Translations under genes and position numbers: made by a program
Assembly: GCA_963556495.2 (NCBI GenBank)
Contig: OY747722.1
Coordinates: forward strand, 27,356,501-27,420,500
From: Valencia hispanica
Lineage: Eukaryota; Chordata; Actinopteri; Cyprinodontiformes; Valenciidae
Length of the DNA: 64,000 nt
Reading direction: 5' to 3'
Shown: one piece after another, positions 1 through 8,762 of the stretch
How positions within the stretch are numbered: position 1 is the first letter of the stretch
Layout: each line of letters begins with the position of its first letter
The notes under the pieces: generated by a model
Told to the model about the DNA's origin: nothing
The model's database searches: none
What the model saw: only the letters and a program-made list of their open reading frames with translations

Positions 1-1
1 T

Positions 2-2374
2 TGTATTCGGGAGTTTATTCGTGAAATCAGGAGGCCGGGCCGTCGGAATTACACATGTGTAGCCCATAATGCTAGAGCTTTTGATTCCTACCTTGTTCTG
101 AATTCAATGACGGAGATGGGTTTAAATCCTGACATCATTATGCAAGGGTGTAAAATTCTGAGCATCACTGATCCTGATTACGGTTTGAGGTTCATTGACA
201 GCCTATCTTTCCTTGCCATGAAGCTTAGTAAAATGCCTGAAGCCCTCGGTTTTCCTGACCATAGCAAGGGCTATTTCCCACACCGTTTCTCATCCTCTGA
301 TAATCTGAGCTATGTAGGTTCTTACCCGCTGCCATCATTTTACGGTGTTGAGCGAATGAATCGTGCTGAGCAGGAGGAATTCTATACATGGTACGCTGAG
401 GTTAGCAAGGGCGTGTTTGACTTTAAAAAGGAGGCTCTCTTTTACTGTAAGAATGATGTTGAGATACTCCTACAAGGATGTACAAGGTTTCGTCAGGAGT
501 TTTTTAACGACAGTCAGATTGACCCTTTTAACAGGATCACCATCGCAAGTGCTTGTATGAAAGTGTTTCAAAGCAATCATTTGAAGGCAGACACTCTCGC
601 TGTGCCTTCACCTACAGACTACAGCGAACAGTTTAAAAAGTTTTCCACAGCTTCCGTTGAATGGTTGGAATATGTTTCACATACATGGAGGGTTGGAATA
701 CAGCATGCTCTAAGAGGTGGTGAGAAAAAGATTGGATCATACTTTTTAGACGGTTACCTGGAGGTAGGGGAGCGTAAAATAGGGTTTGAGTTCCATGGGT
801 GTGAGCATCATGGCTGCAGCACCTGTCGCTATCCAACAGCTGAGAGTCCATTGACCGGTGTGCCTTATGGGCAGCTCTACGCTGCCACCATGGAGAGGGA
901 GCATGTGCTGAGGACTGTGTACGGTATAGAGCTCGAGGTGATGTGGGAACATGTGTGGGAAGAAATGAAGAAGAGTAACGCTGATGTGAAGCAGTTCATG
1001 ATGACCTACCAGGCTCCTGCACCACTTACCCCCCGTGAAGCGCTTTTTGGAGGGCGTACATGTGCAGTCAGGTTGAGGTACTCTGCAGCCCCCGGTGAGC
1101 AGGTTCTTTACCAGGACGTGTGTAGTCTTTACCCATTTGTTCAGAAGACAAAAAGCTTTCCTGTAGGGCACCCGATCATAATCAGGGAAAACTTTGATGA
1201 TCCTAGAAATTATTATGGATTTATCAAAGCAGTCATTTCACCACCTCGTGGTCTTTATTTCCCCATTCTACCATTCAGAACAGATCATAGAAAGCTTGTA
1301 TTCACCCTCTGTCGCACATGTGCATTGGAGAACAATCAGACACATAGTTGCACCCACACTGACACTGAGAGAGCCTTAACAGGTGTATGGGTGTCTGAAG
1401 AGGTTAAAGAAGCCCTTTCACACGGCTACAGAATCGATCAGATCGTTGAGGTGTGGCACTTTGAGCAGCATAGTGATCAGATCTTTGCAAAGTATGTCAA
1501 CTCCTTTTTGAAGACCAAGCAGGAAGCTTCAGGTTATCCTGAGGGTGTAGAGAGCGAGGAGGACAAACAGAAATACATCCAGGATTTCATGATGAATCAG
1601 GGTGTAGAGTTAGACCCTGAAAAAATTAAAGTAAACCCGGCAAAACGTCAAGTAGCCAAACTGTGTTTGAATTCGCTTTGGGGGAAGTTTGCTCAAAAAA
1701 ATGACCAAACCCAAACCTCAATCATTAAACACCCTGACAAGTTTTTTGAGTTCCTGTTTTCAGGGAAGTTCGTTGTGACATACTTCAGCTTTCTGAACCC
1801 CAAGATGGTCATGATTCAATGGAAGTACAACAAAAACTGTGTAACGCCCCCTAACAAAACCACCAATGTCTTCGTTGCCGCATTTACAACAGCTTACGCA
1901 CGACTAGAGTTATTCAGATACCTACACCAACTCCAAGAACGGGTACTCTACCTTGACACAGACAGTGTGATCTATGTTGTGCGTGAAGGCGAGAGCTCTC
2001 TGCCGACAGGTAGCTATTTAGGTGACTTGACAAACGAGCTCCCACCAGGGGACACCATTCAGGAGTTTGTTGCCGCAGGGCCAAAGAGTTACTCGTATCA
2101 GACAAAGCACAGGGGGAAGGTCGTGATGAGGGCAAAGGGGATATCGCGAACCATAGAATGCTGTGAAAGGGTGAATTTTGATACAATGACAGGACTTGTT
2201 GACGGTTACCTGGGTGGTGAGAGAGGCGAGGTACTCAAAGCACCGCAGCATTCCATCAAACGTGATAAAAACGGGTTCCATCTGAGGAATCACTCATTTA
2301 CCAAAACTTTCAGGGTGGTCTATGACAAGCGGAGGTTGTTCCCAGACGGAACGACGCTACCATTTGGTTTTTGA
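2..2374 (+). CDS. polB: Protein-primed type B DNA polymerase (5' partial)
   Basis: Replicative polymerase of the Maverick/adintovirus element, expected to copy the linear genome from a protein primer. The frame is already open at base 2, so the amino end lies outside the window and about 790 residues are visible. The exonuclease part shows an N-x3-FD motif (NARAFDSYL, bases 68-94) and a YxxxD-type motif (YCKNDVEILL, about 443-472). The palm shows motif A as DVCSLYP (about 1115-1135), motif B as K-x3-NSLWG (about 1659-1685) and motif C as YLDTDS (about 1948-1965). All key acidic residues are present and there is no internal stop. It ends 8 bases before the ATG of the ATPase gene, suggesting a shared transcript. 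The assignment is secure; the exact start cannot be seen. Confidence 0.95.
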   Translation, partial: CIREFIREIRRPGRRNYTCVAHNARAFDSYLVLNSMTEMGLNPDIIMQGCKILSITDPDYGLRFIDSLSFLAMKLSKMPEALGFPDHSKGYFPHRFSSSDNLSYVGSYPLPSFYGVERMNRAEQEEFYTWYAEVSKGVFDFKKEALFYCKNDVEILLQGCTRFRQEFFNDSQIDPFNRITIASACMKVFQSNHLKADTLAVPSPTDYSEQFKKFSTASVEWLEYVSHTWRVGIQHALRGGEKKIGSYFLDGYLEVGERKIGFEFHGCEHHGCSTCRYPTAESPLTGVPYGQLYAATMEREHVLRTVYGIELEVMWEHVWEEMKKSNADVKQFMMTYQAPAPLTPREALFGGRTCAVRLRYSAAPGEQVLYQDVCSLYPFVQKTKSFPVGHPIIIRENFDDPRNYYGFIKAVISPPRGLYFPILPFRTDHRKLVFTLCRTCALENNQTHSCTHTDTERALTGVWVSEEVKEALSHGYRIDQIVEVWHFEQHSDQIFAKYVNSFLKTKQEASGYPEGVESEEDKQKYIQDFMMNQGVELDPEKIKVNPAKRQVAKLCLNSLWGKFAQKNDQTQTSIIKHPDKFFEFLFSGKFVVTYFSFLNPKMVMIQWKYNKNCVTPPNKTTNVFVAAFTTAYARLELFRYLHQLQERVLYLDTDSVIYVVREGESSLPTGSYLGDLTNELPPGDTIQEFVAAGPKSYSYQTKHRGKVVMRAKGISRTIECCERVNFDTMTGLVDGYLGGERGEVLKAPQHSIKRDKNGFHLRNHSFTKTFRVVYDKRRLFPDGTTLPFGF

Positions 2375-2382
2375 GGGGGAAA

Positions 2383-3066
2383 ATGCAGCATCAGGGTGAA
2401 CTGGAAGCGATTAACTTTGATCCAAGATTTAAAACTCCTTTTTCAAGTCTTGTGGTAGGCCCGAGTGGCTGTGGGAAGTCTTTTTTTGTAAAAAATGTTT
2501 TGATTAATTGTCTACATGTGATGGATTCTGTACCTGAAAATATTGTTTGGATCTACACTTCATTCCAACCATTGTATACGGAATTGATGAAGATTAATAA
2601 ATCAATTAAATTCATCGAAGGATTGCCTCATTCCTTTGAAGATGATGTTTTATTCCCCCCAGATCAATCGCATCTATTGATTCTCGATGATGTACTCTTT
2701 CAAGCAGCTGAGCATCCAGAGGTCGTGAAAATATTTACACAATATCGACACCATAGAAACATGAGCGTTATGATGTTGACTCAGAATGTGTTTCTCAAGG
2801 GGAAACATACTCGAACTATCAGTCTTAATTGTAATTATATGGTCTTGTTTAAAAACCCACGTGACAGATTGCAGGTAGCAAATTTAGCACGTCAAATTTT
2901 CCCTGGACAGAAACCCTTTTTCATGGAGAGTTTTGAAGATGCTACGAGCCAACCACACGGCTATTTATGTGTAGACCTAACCCCTGACACACCAGACCAA
3001 TACAGGCTCAGGACAGGTTTACTTCCTGGACAGTGGCCGGCTGTTTACATAGCTAAGAACAAGTGA
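2383..3066 (+). CDS. Viral genome-packaging ATPase (FtsK/HerA superfamily)
   Basis: About 227 residues. A P-loop (VVGPSGCGKS, near residue 25) is followed by a Walker B stretch ending in two acidic residues (LLILDDVL, near residue 100). The length and fold match the small A32-like packaging ATPases of Polintons, adintoviruses and virophages, which pump DNA into the capsid. The start is set at the first ATG (2383); a TTG-initiated frame 12 bases further up would overlap the polymerase stop and is less likely. The stop overlaps the beginning of the next gene's upstream region, so the + strand genes probably share a transcript. No breaks are seen. Confidence 0.9.
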   Translation: MQHQGELEAINFDPRFKTPFSSLVVGPSGCGKSFFVKNVLINCLHVMDSVPENIVWIYTSFQPLYTELMKINKSIKFIEGLPHSFEDDVLFPPDQSHLLILDDVLFQAAEHPEVVKIFTQYRHHRNMSVMMLTQNVFLKGKHTRTISLNCNYMVLFKNPRDRLQVANLARQIFPGQKPFFMESFEDATSQPHGYLCVDLTPDTPDQYRLRTGLLPGQWPAVYIAKNK

Positions 3067-3071
3067 CCAAC

Positions 3072-3410
3072 ATGTCGGCACGCATAAAAAGAAATGCACC
3101 GTTACTAGGGGCTCTTTTTCATTCCACACCCCAGAAACGTAAAGATATCCTAACTCATTGTTCTCCCGACTTTCTACAAACCTTGTGCGAGATTGCTTTA
3201 AATGTGCTGAAAGGGAACATCAAGCTGTCCACAACACAATACAACAGACTTAAGAAGCAGAAAAAAATCCTCAGGCTGTTGGCTGATCGGAAGGTGGGGT
3301 TAAAGCGCAAACGACAGACATTGAAAACCCAGACAGGAGGAATTCTCCCACTGATTGCAGCTGTAATGCCGTTTCTCGGAGAATTGGTGGCTGGAATATT
3401 CCGCCGGTAG
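3072..3410 (+). CDS. Small basic protein with hydrophobic C-terminus (Maverick conserved)
   Basis: About 112 residues from the ATG at 3072. The first two thirds are helical-looking and rich in Lys and Arg (RLKKQKKILRLLADRKVGLK and similar). A short Gly/Thr linker leads to a hydrophobic C-terminal segment (ILPLIAAVMPFLGELVAGIF) ending in two arginines. Proteins of this size and shape sit next to the ATPase in fish Polinton-like elements. A basic DNA-binding or membrane-active virion component is plausible, but this is inference. It follows the ATPase by 5 bases and precedes the next gene by 9, consistent with one transcription unit. No function is claimed. Confidence 0.6.
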   Translation: MSARIKRNAPLLGALFHSTPQKRKDILTHCSPDFLQTLCEIALNVLKGNIKLSTTQYNRLKKQKKILRLLADRKVGLKRKRQTLKTQTGGILPLIAAVMPFLGELVAGIFRR

Positions 3411-3419
3411 AGGTGTATT

Positions 3420-4067
3420 ATGACACTGAGAGCATCACAGAAAATGTTTCTAGTCTCACCGCATCAATTAAATCGTCTGAAGCAACGGGATAACTCCGGA
3501 ACCATACGACAGAAGGCTCAGGATGACACTGATGAGGACATGCAGGCAATATTGGATGACCCAAACAGTGCATCGTACGAGAAAATTAAACGCTACCACG
3601 CATTACTTCAGAAATACCTAACCCTCCTTAAGCAAGGAGAGAACGAAGAGCCGCGTGTCACCCTATCGCTGCAGAGAGACCGTGCGAATGATGACCCCCC
3701 GAAGGACAACCAGATCGTTAGTGGGTATAGCCGAGGTTTAGACGGTCTAGACTCCTTAGAGACCTCTTCTACACCTGCCGTTGAGAGTGTCGTGGATGAG
3801 AGAGCAGGCAGGAAATCAAAAAATAAAAAGCGCGTATTGATGTCACCAGTTTGGCCGTCTTTAAAGGCTCCAACTGCTACAAAACGGCGGGAAAGAAGGA
3901 GGTCGTTCATGATGTCACCAGTTTGGCCTCAGAATGCGCAGGTACCACGCAGAAAGCGTAAGAGTGTTACCTTATCACCCCTCTGGACCAGAGCGGAAGA
4001 TCATTTCAGTAAAAAGTCTCTTCGTAAGGCAACCCGAGCCCCCAGCTGGCTCACATTCTCCCCCTAG
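3420..4067 (+). CDS. Maverick conserved hypothetical protein with SPxWP repeats
   Basis: 215 residues. The amino third resembles a conserved Maverick/adintovirus module: a short 'FLVSPHQLNRLKQ' opening, an acidic stretch (DDTDEDMQAILDD) and a helical KIKRYHALLQKYLTLLKQ segment. The middle is charged and looks disordered. The C-terminal third carries three spaced copies of a short word, LMSPVWP, MMSPVWP and TLSPLWT, each next to a Lys/Arg-rich patch, and ends with a Trp-containing tail. Repeated short linear motifs beside basic clusters suggest a structural or docking protein, but this is inference. It is the last + strand gene before the convergent point. The frame is intact. Confidence 0.6.
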   Translation: MTLRASQKMFLVSPHQLNRLKQRDNSGTIRQKAQDDTDEDMQAILDDPNSASYEKIKRYHALLQKYLTLLKQGENEEPRVTLSLQRDRANDDPPKDNQIVSGYSRGLDGLDSLETSSTPAVESVVDERAGRKSKNKKRVLMSPVWPSLKAPTATKRRERRRSFMMSPVWPQNAQVPRRKRKSVTLSPLWTRAEDHFSKKSLRKATRAPSWLTFSP

Positions 4068-4204
4068 CTGCATTACTACTGAATAAGCGTTGTTTCTTTT
4101 CATAATAAACGATATGCGTTCACATAATTTCATGCGTACAGGTTTATTTCATTCCATGTTAAACATCATAAGTCTAATACATTTGATGCATATTCTCTTA
4201 CATA
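4068..4204. terminator. Convergent intergenic region with polyadenylation-like signals
   Basis: This AT-rich gap separates the + strand early-type block from the - strand virion block. It contains an AATAAA on the + strand near 4104 (cataataaacg) and further A/T-rich words usable on either strand. Its place between two tail-to-tail transcription units makes it the likely shared 3' end region. No gene is seen in it. Confidence 0.45.
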
Positions 4205-4603
4205 TCAAAACCCGTAACAATCTTTAAACACATCTAGAGAACAGGTTCTATGCGTGAAAAACGTTGTGTTTCGCTTCATAGCACATTTCACATACTTTTT
4301 GACAAAGTTAGATACAAGCTCATCATTTGATTCAGGAATTTGACAATACTTTGATAAAACTTGTTGCATGGAGAGACCACAGGCTCTATGGCATAAATAA
4401 AAAATACAGTGATGCCCACAAACAGAAGATTGAACGCTCTGAAATTGTTGGTTATGGTACATTATCACAGACGAACGATCTTTCAAAAAATCCAAAATGG
4501 ATGAAGGGTAATAGACAAATTCTGGTGAGTACCCGTAAGAGTCAAAAAACGTTGCTTTACCACCCTCTTCCAGAGTGAGGGCTAGCCAGTGTTCCCCAGG
4601 CAT
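4205..4603 (-). CDS. Adenain-like cysteine protease (virion maturation), start lacking
   Basis: The catalytic set of the adenovirus-protease family is visible: His in GEHWLAL at the start of this frame, an acidic partner region in FFDSYG, and a Cys in SVCGHHCIFYL. Such enzymes cleave capsid precursors. The same frame stays open upstream to about 4737 and that part also looks like protease sequence, but it contains no ATG. The nearest upstream ATG, at 4747-4749, is in another frame. The annotated ATG at 4603 lies just before the catalytic His, too late for a normal start. A one-base shift near the true amino end is therefore likely in this copy, or a non-ATG start is used. It is 3' of the major capsid gene on the same strand. 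Confidence 0.8.
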   Translation of the reverse strand: MPGEHWLALTLEEGGKATFFDSYGYSPEFVYYPSSILDFLKDRSSVIMYHNQQFQSVQSSVCGHHCIFYLCHRACGLSMQQVLSKYCQIPESNDELVSNFVKKYVKCAMKRNTTFFTHRTCSLDVFKDCYGF

Positions 4604-4760
4604 GTTAGAAGGGTGTGTATTGACGATAAAATAAGCCGGTCTGGGGAATGTTAGTGGTAGCAGCTCCAGTTGGTCGCTGGCCCATACACCGCAGAAAAGC
4701 TTCCCAAGCAGATGACTGAGTATTGCATCGAAATTCGTGATTATTCATGTTTCCAAGTGG

Positions 4761-6068
4761 TTAATAATAATCCACCAAAACTCTTCTTTTAGAGTCTATT
4801 TCCAGGATGGAGTCGTAGCACGCGTATACAATCAGCGTTGTTGTGTGCGGTAACGGTGTTCTGAATCTCATTTCTAGCCTAATGTTACCACTGCGTACTG
4901 GTGATAGTGCTTCAGATTCAGCACATGGGTCGAGATTAAAAGCAAATAATGCGTAACCCGTGTTAAAGTCCTCCCTAGTTATGCTTAGGGGGAGATCCTT
5001 TAAATGCCTCCCTGTGGATGTAAACAGGTTGTAATATTCTCGTACAGAATTACCCTGATCGAAGTTGGGTTGGAAGGCCTTAGCAGGAATCTGTCTACCA
5101 TCACGGGACAGAGCTAGATACTCCATATTATAATGGTTGAATGAAAACGGATTCAAATTGCGCGCTCCTGTGAAGGCCTGGTGATTAACCATCGAAATAA
5201 CCACATATTTAGGTGTCATACCCAAGAACAGGTTCTCCTGAGTGCATATTCTTGAATGTTCAGGTATAGAGTATGTTTTTACATTCACACGCGATACCGG
5301 GTACAAAGCATTTCCTTTCATTAATGCGGTCTCATGACCGAGCCGTACGGCGGGAGATACAGTCACCTTTTTGACAAAGAGAGCTGCACCTAAAATCCAT
5401 AGTTTGAAAGTAGAATCTGCAGCCCCCATAAGACAGAACGCATCGCTTGCTCGTGTTAGCTTAATTCTTATGTCAACAGAGTTCAAAAGTAGTCTTTCAC
5501 AGAATAATATGTCAGCATGAAGCGGTCCTAGCAGGTGCACCTCTTGAGATTGGGCTGTAAAGGAGGCACGTTGGTTTAATCCTTCATTCGGTCCATCAAT
5601 AGTCTCTGTAGAATCCATTTCATCGGCTGTATCTTTATAAAAAAGCCCTGCACTGAACTGGCTTTTAAGGGTTTGATCTGAATAATTAAGCAATGTTTCG
5701 ATCATAGCTCTATAAGGATGCGTAGCGCTGGACTGCGATATTAAACGGTCTCCAAGGGTTACATCACATTGGGAAAAAATTGTGTTCAGAGGGTAGTTAA
5801 TTAAGCCGACCTTAGCGTCACGAGCCATGGGCGAACCGTTAGCATTGCTAATTTTAACTCTGAGATGGATCAACATGTCATTTAAATCGGTATACGACTC
5901 GCCCCCACCAGGGATAAAAAATTCTATCGGTCCTCCATCGGTGATGGCTGAAAGGGGTGAAATCTCAGTGTACAGCTTATCCTCTACCGATAGTTGAGTC
6001 ATAGGCGCTGAAAATAAGTCAAGCTCACCGAGCGTACACTCTCCCGATTTGACATGTAGTAGAGCCAT
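4761..6068 (-). CDS. Major capsid protein, double jelly-roll (hexon-like)
   Basis: 435 residues, uninterrupted. Size, position between the protease and the pVI-like and penton-like genes, and features such as the early PIEFFIPGGGESYTDLND segment match the major capsid proteins of Mavericks and adintoviruses. These form trimeric double jelly-roll capsomers. Beta-rich alternation and few Lys-rich patches fit a capsid shell protein. ATG at 6068 is the first in frame. It is followed 3' on the same strand by the protease and preceded by the pVI-like gene with a 12-base gap. No damage is seen. Confidence 0.88.
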   Translation of the reverse strand: MALLHVKSGECTLGELDLFSAPMTQLSVEDKLYTEISPLSAITDGGPIEFFIPGGGESYTDLNDMLIHLRVKISNANGSPMARDAKVGLINYPLNTIFSQCDVTLGDRLISQSSATHPYRAMIETLLNYSDQTLKSQFSAGLFYKDTADEMDSTETIDGPNEGLNQRASFTAQSQEVHLLGPLHADILFCERLLLNSVDIRIKLTRASDAFCLMGAADSTFKLWILGAALFVKKVTVSPAVRLGHETALMKGNALYPVSRVNVKTYSIPEHSRICTQENLFLGMTPKYVVISMVNHQAFTGARNLNPFSFNHYNMEYLALSRDGRQIPAKAFQPNFDQGNSVREYYNLFTSTGRHLKDLPLSITREDFNTGYALFAFNLDPCAESEALSPVRSGNIRLEMRFRTPLPHTTTLIVYACYDSILEIDSKRRVLVDYY

Positions 6069-6080
6069 ATTCCTATTCGG

Positions 6081-6527
6081 TTAAAATATGTCAGAGCCTC
6101 TGCCGGACTTCCTTCCCCTCTGCCTGCTCACCCTGAGTGGTTTCTTTTTCTTTGTCTTGGCTTGTTTTCTAGTCATCCAAACACGCTCTCCAGGGGGTCT
6201 CTTTCGACCTCGTCTTGATAAGATCATTATTCCTGAACCTTCCTGAGCATCAGAATTCTGACCGATCTTGCTCTTGATTTTATTGACCGCCCTCCCAAAG
6301 ACGTCCGAAGCTATATTCGATGCCGCAGCTTTAAGGTGCGGTTTAGCAATAGACACTCCTTTCTTAACAAATGGGGATATAAATCGGAAGAGGCGGGCAA
6401 ACACAGATCCAAATCCACGACCATACATGACAGGCTGTCCTGAAAACCCGGGTAGCTCTCCACCCGTCTGGTTCACATAATATTGTACAAACCGCGTTGG
6501 TTCTGGTCTGTGTGTTAAATATGCCAT
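6081..6527 (-). CDS. Basic virion protein, adenovirus pVI/pX-like
   Basis: 148 residues. An amino segment rich in Gly and aromatics is followed by an amphipathic helical stretch (FARLFRFISPFVKKGVSIAK and onward). The C-terminus is strongly basic (clusters of RRGRKR, KTKKKK and RGRKSGRG). The combination of amphipathic helix and basic tail, and the location beside the capsid genes, resemble adenovirus core or membrane-lytic minor proteins and adintovirus counterparts. Role as DNA-binding or capsid-internal protein is inferred. Its start overlaps the 3' end of the penton-like gene by 13 bases, so the two are probably co-expressed. Confidence 0.65.
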   Translation of the reverse strand: MAYLTHRPEPTRFVQYYVNQTGGELPGFSGQPVMYGRGFGSVFARLFRFISPFVKKGVSIAKPHLKAAASNIASDVFGRAVNKIKSKIGQNSDAQEGSGIMILSRRGRKRPPGERVWMTRKQAKTKKKKPLRVSRQRGRKSGRGSDIF

Positions 6528-7324
6528 TTTACCGCAGGTGTCAAAACCGGTTTAAAGTGCAGCTTCACGATCGTCTTCCCGTATACAAAGTTCACACACT
6601 CGTTACGATCTGTTTTTACCTGTATGCAGATTGTCTTAATATAGCTTTTTGAAACGGGGAGGTAATGCACTGTGTTATACCTCACACCAATCACGTCACC
6701 GAATTTACCATTTATGTTTACGACACCGAGCAGAGGTGAGTGACTGTCACCAACAGTTTGGAAATGGATTATGTCTGTGTAGACAAACAGGTTATATACA
6801 CCAGTGCCGAGATCCGCTGGGTGGGGCGCAGGTCTGTTGGAGATGGTCCACCATTCGTCAGCGTTCAAACCGAGCATGATGGAGAGAGGGTTGCTAGCTC
6901 GAATTTTGTATCTTCCATCCCCCTTGAAGTCAAACTTTTTCGAGACATTATTGTAGGTTAGATCGATGCTCCTGTCATATTTCTTCACGGCTGGGACTAG
7001 AGCATCTGAGAGGTCTTGAGGTCTCTCAAAATATCCCCCTCCGGAAAACTTGGACCTGGCGTATTCTATACGGGGTGTATTCCTCTCATCTTTAGATTTG
7101 TCTCCCACCTCATAAACAACCTTCTTTAAATCAATGTACGAATGCTGATCCGACAGGTTATACCATGTATGAGGGTAGACAATTTCACACAGTCCCACTA
7201 CCCAGTCTCCACTTAGCTCAATAGCCTTTGGAAGGTCTGTAGTATAATTTGAGCTCGTGTTATCTTTAAATACCTCTCCGCTGGCGTTGGAAGGTAGAGT
7301 TACATAGAACCCCTCATCAGACAT
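6515..7324 (-). CDS. Minor capsid protein, penton-like single jelly-roll
   Basis: 269 residues, intact. It opens with a short Ser/Thr-rich segment and a pattern (NYTTDLPKAIELSGDWVVGL) characteristic of Maverick/adintovirus minor capsid proteins, which plug the vertices of the shell. Beta-rich composition and length fit a single jelly-roll. A TATA-like box lies about 85 bases upstream (7409-7415), so this gene probably heads a virion transcript that includes the pVI-like and capsid genes downstream. Confidence 0.85.
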   Translation of the reverse strand: MSDEGFYVTLPSNASGEVFKDNTSSNYTTDLPKAIELSGDWVVGLCEIVYPHTWYNLSDQHSYIDLKKVVYEVGDKSKDERNTPRIEYARSKFSGGGYFERPQDLSDALVPAVKKYDRSIDLTYNNVSKKFDFKGDGRYKIRASNPLSIMLGLNADEWWTISNRPAPHPADLGTGVYNLFVYTDIIHFQTVGDSHSPLLGVVNINGKFGDVIGVRYNTVHYLPVSKSYIKTICIQVKTDRNECVNFVYGKTIVKLHFKPVLTPAVKWHI

Positions 7325-7408
7325 TGTGAATTTGATGGAGCAAAAAAAGTCATCTAAAGGCTTTGGAGGGTAAGGTTTACTAATTAATCATAGTCTGTAG
7401 AACCCACG

Positions 7409-7415
7409 CTTTATA
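7409..7415 (-). promoter_or_regulatory. TATA-like box for the capsid gene block
   Basis: On the - strand this reads TATAAAG, in the 129-base gap between the integrase stop and the penton-like start. Its distance of about 85 bases to the ATG at 7324 fits a core promoter with a short leader. It is inferred from sequence only. Confidence 0.4.
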
Positions 7416-7453
7416 GTGAATCGACGATGTGTTACACGGTTTTGTGGGCGATA

Positions 7454-8545
7454 TTATTTGACACTTTTAACATCTGAGGCTCTGACCCAACTGTTGAATT
7501 TTTCGGGCCAATTTCTCCACCTCACAAAGACTTGGTCCTCCCCGTTGACTCTCCGCCGCTTTAAAATCTTGTCCACGTTATACACCCGCTCACCATTAAT
7601 TTTTACTTTCTGCAATTCGGCCTCATAAAACGATCCGTGTATTCGATCCTGATCATAATCAACTAACTCGTACACTGGGGGGTAGCGGAGTATGCAACGG
7701 TCAACCGTAAATATTTCATCTGTGAAGCTGTTCTCATATTTCTTATCAAATACCCCACGTAGCTTTGATATTCTGACCAGATCCCCTTTCTTAAACTTTG
7801 TCTTTATTTTACCAGAGTCTATCGATGGGGTGATGCAATAGAGGTTTTTCATGACTTGAGGAGTATTCTCTGACGTCACTTGCATAGGTGTCATCTTAAT
7901 GCTTGAGTGGAAGCTGTGGTTGTAACTCTCCACTAGCTTTTGAAGGACGTCGATGTACCGGAAGGTGTTATTAGCGGTGAAATATCTCCACATTCTACCC
8001 TTCAGAGTGCGATTGAAGCGCTCAACAACAGATGCCTTTAGATCACTGGCTGTACTAAAGTGGGTAATACCATATTTCTTCATCATTAACTTAAATTGTT
8101 TATTATAAAACTCTTTACCAGCATCCGTCTGTAATTTTTGTGGAATTTGACTCTCTTGAAAAACTGATTCAAACCCCTTAACGACCTCACACCCCGTCTT
8201 TCTCTTTAAAGCACGCACATACGCCTTTTTTGAAAAGACATCAATCACTGTTAGTAAATAGTTGAATCCGTCGTTATGTGTCGCCAAGGCTTGCATGTCA
8301 CATAAGTCGGCCTGGAATTGCTTCAAGGGTTTGGTTACAAAAACACGATTCCGGGGAAACTTTACTCGTGCAGGTTTATGCAACGTGTAGGTGTCCTCGC
8401 CTGAAAGAAAGTCTTTTACTTTTTCGACACCGATCACACATCCTTCTCTGTCCTTTAAACCCCTTCTCAATCTGTCAACACCCCCATAGCTCCCCGGATG
8501 GGCGGGGTCATAGTATGCATTGGTCAACACCCTCTGTTCTGACAT
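7454..8545 (-). CDS. int: Retroviral-type integrase with C-terminal chromodomain
   Basis: 363 residues, intact. The catalytic core shows the DDE triad: Asp in FQADLCDM (residue 80), Asp in LQTDAGKEF (141) and Glu in SVVERFNRTLK (175), with about 33 residues between the last two. After an SH3-like region (KKGDLVRI) the protein ends in a chromodomain (YNVDKILKRRR, then VFVRWRNWPEKFNSWV with the aromatic residues kept). A classical amino HHCC zinc module is not obvious, only a short N-terminal stretch. Mavericks use this enzyme to join element ends to host DNA; the chromodomain may steer insertion toward marked chromatin. It lies 5' of the capsid block on the same strand. Confidence 0.92.
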   Translation of the reverse strand: MSEQRVLTNAYYDPAHPGSYGGVDRLRRGLKDREGCVIGVEKVKDFLSGEDTYTLHKPARVKFPRNRVFVTKPLKQFQADLCDMQALATHNDGFNYLLTVIDVFSKKAYVRALKRKTGCEVVKGFESVFQESQIPQKLQTDAGKEFYNKQFKLMMKKYGITHFSTASDLKASVVERFNRTLKGRMWRYFTANNTFRYIDVLQKLVESYNHSFHSSIKMTPMQVTSENTPQVMKNLYCITPSIDSGKIKTKFKKGDLVRISKLRGVFDKKYENSFTDEIFTVDRCILRYPPVYELVDYDQDRIHGSFYEAELQKVKINGERVYNVDKILKRRRVNGEDQVFVRWRNWPEKFNSWVRASDVKSVK

Positions 8546-8762
8546 TTTACTATCGAATGATAGTACAGGAGAACGGCTAGTGTAATTTAACCCTTGTATT
8601 AATCAGATAGATGAACCATATGATTGGATCAAAGTTTTTTTTATTACAAGTTTAAAACCATAGCATTACACAATTATAAAAACAAATGAATAAAAAACAA
8701 AACACGTCAGGATTAAACTAGAGCATTTATATCAGAGGAGATATAACCAACATTAGTACACA

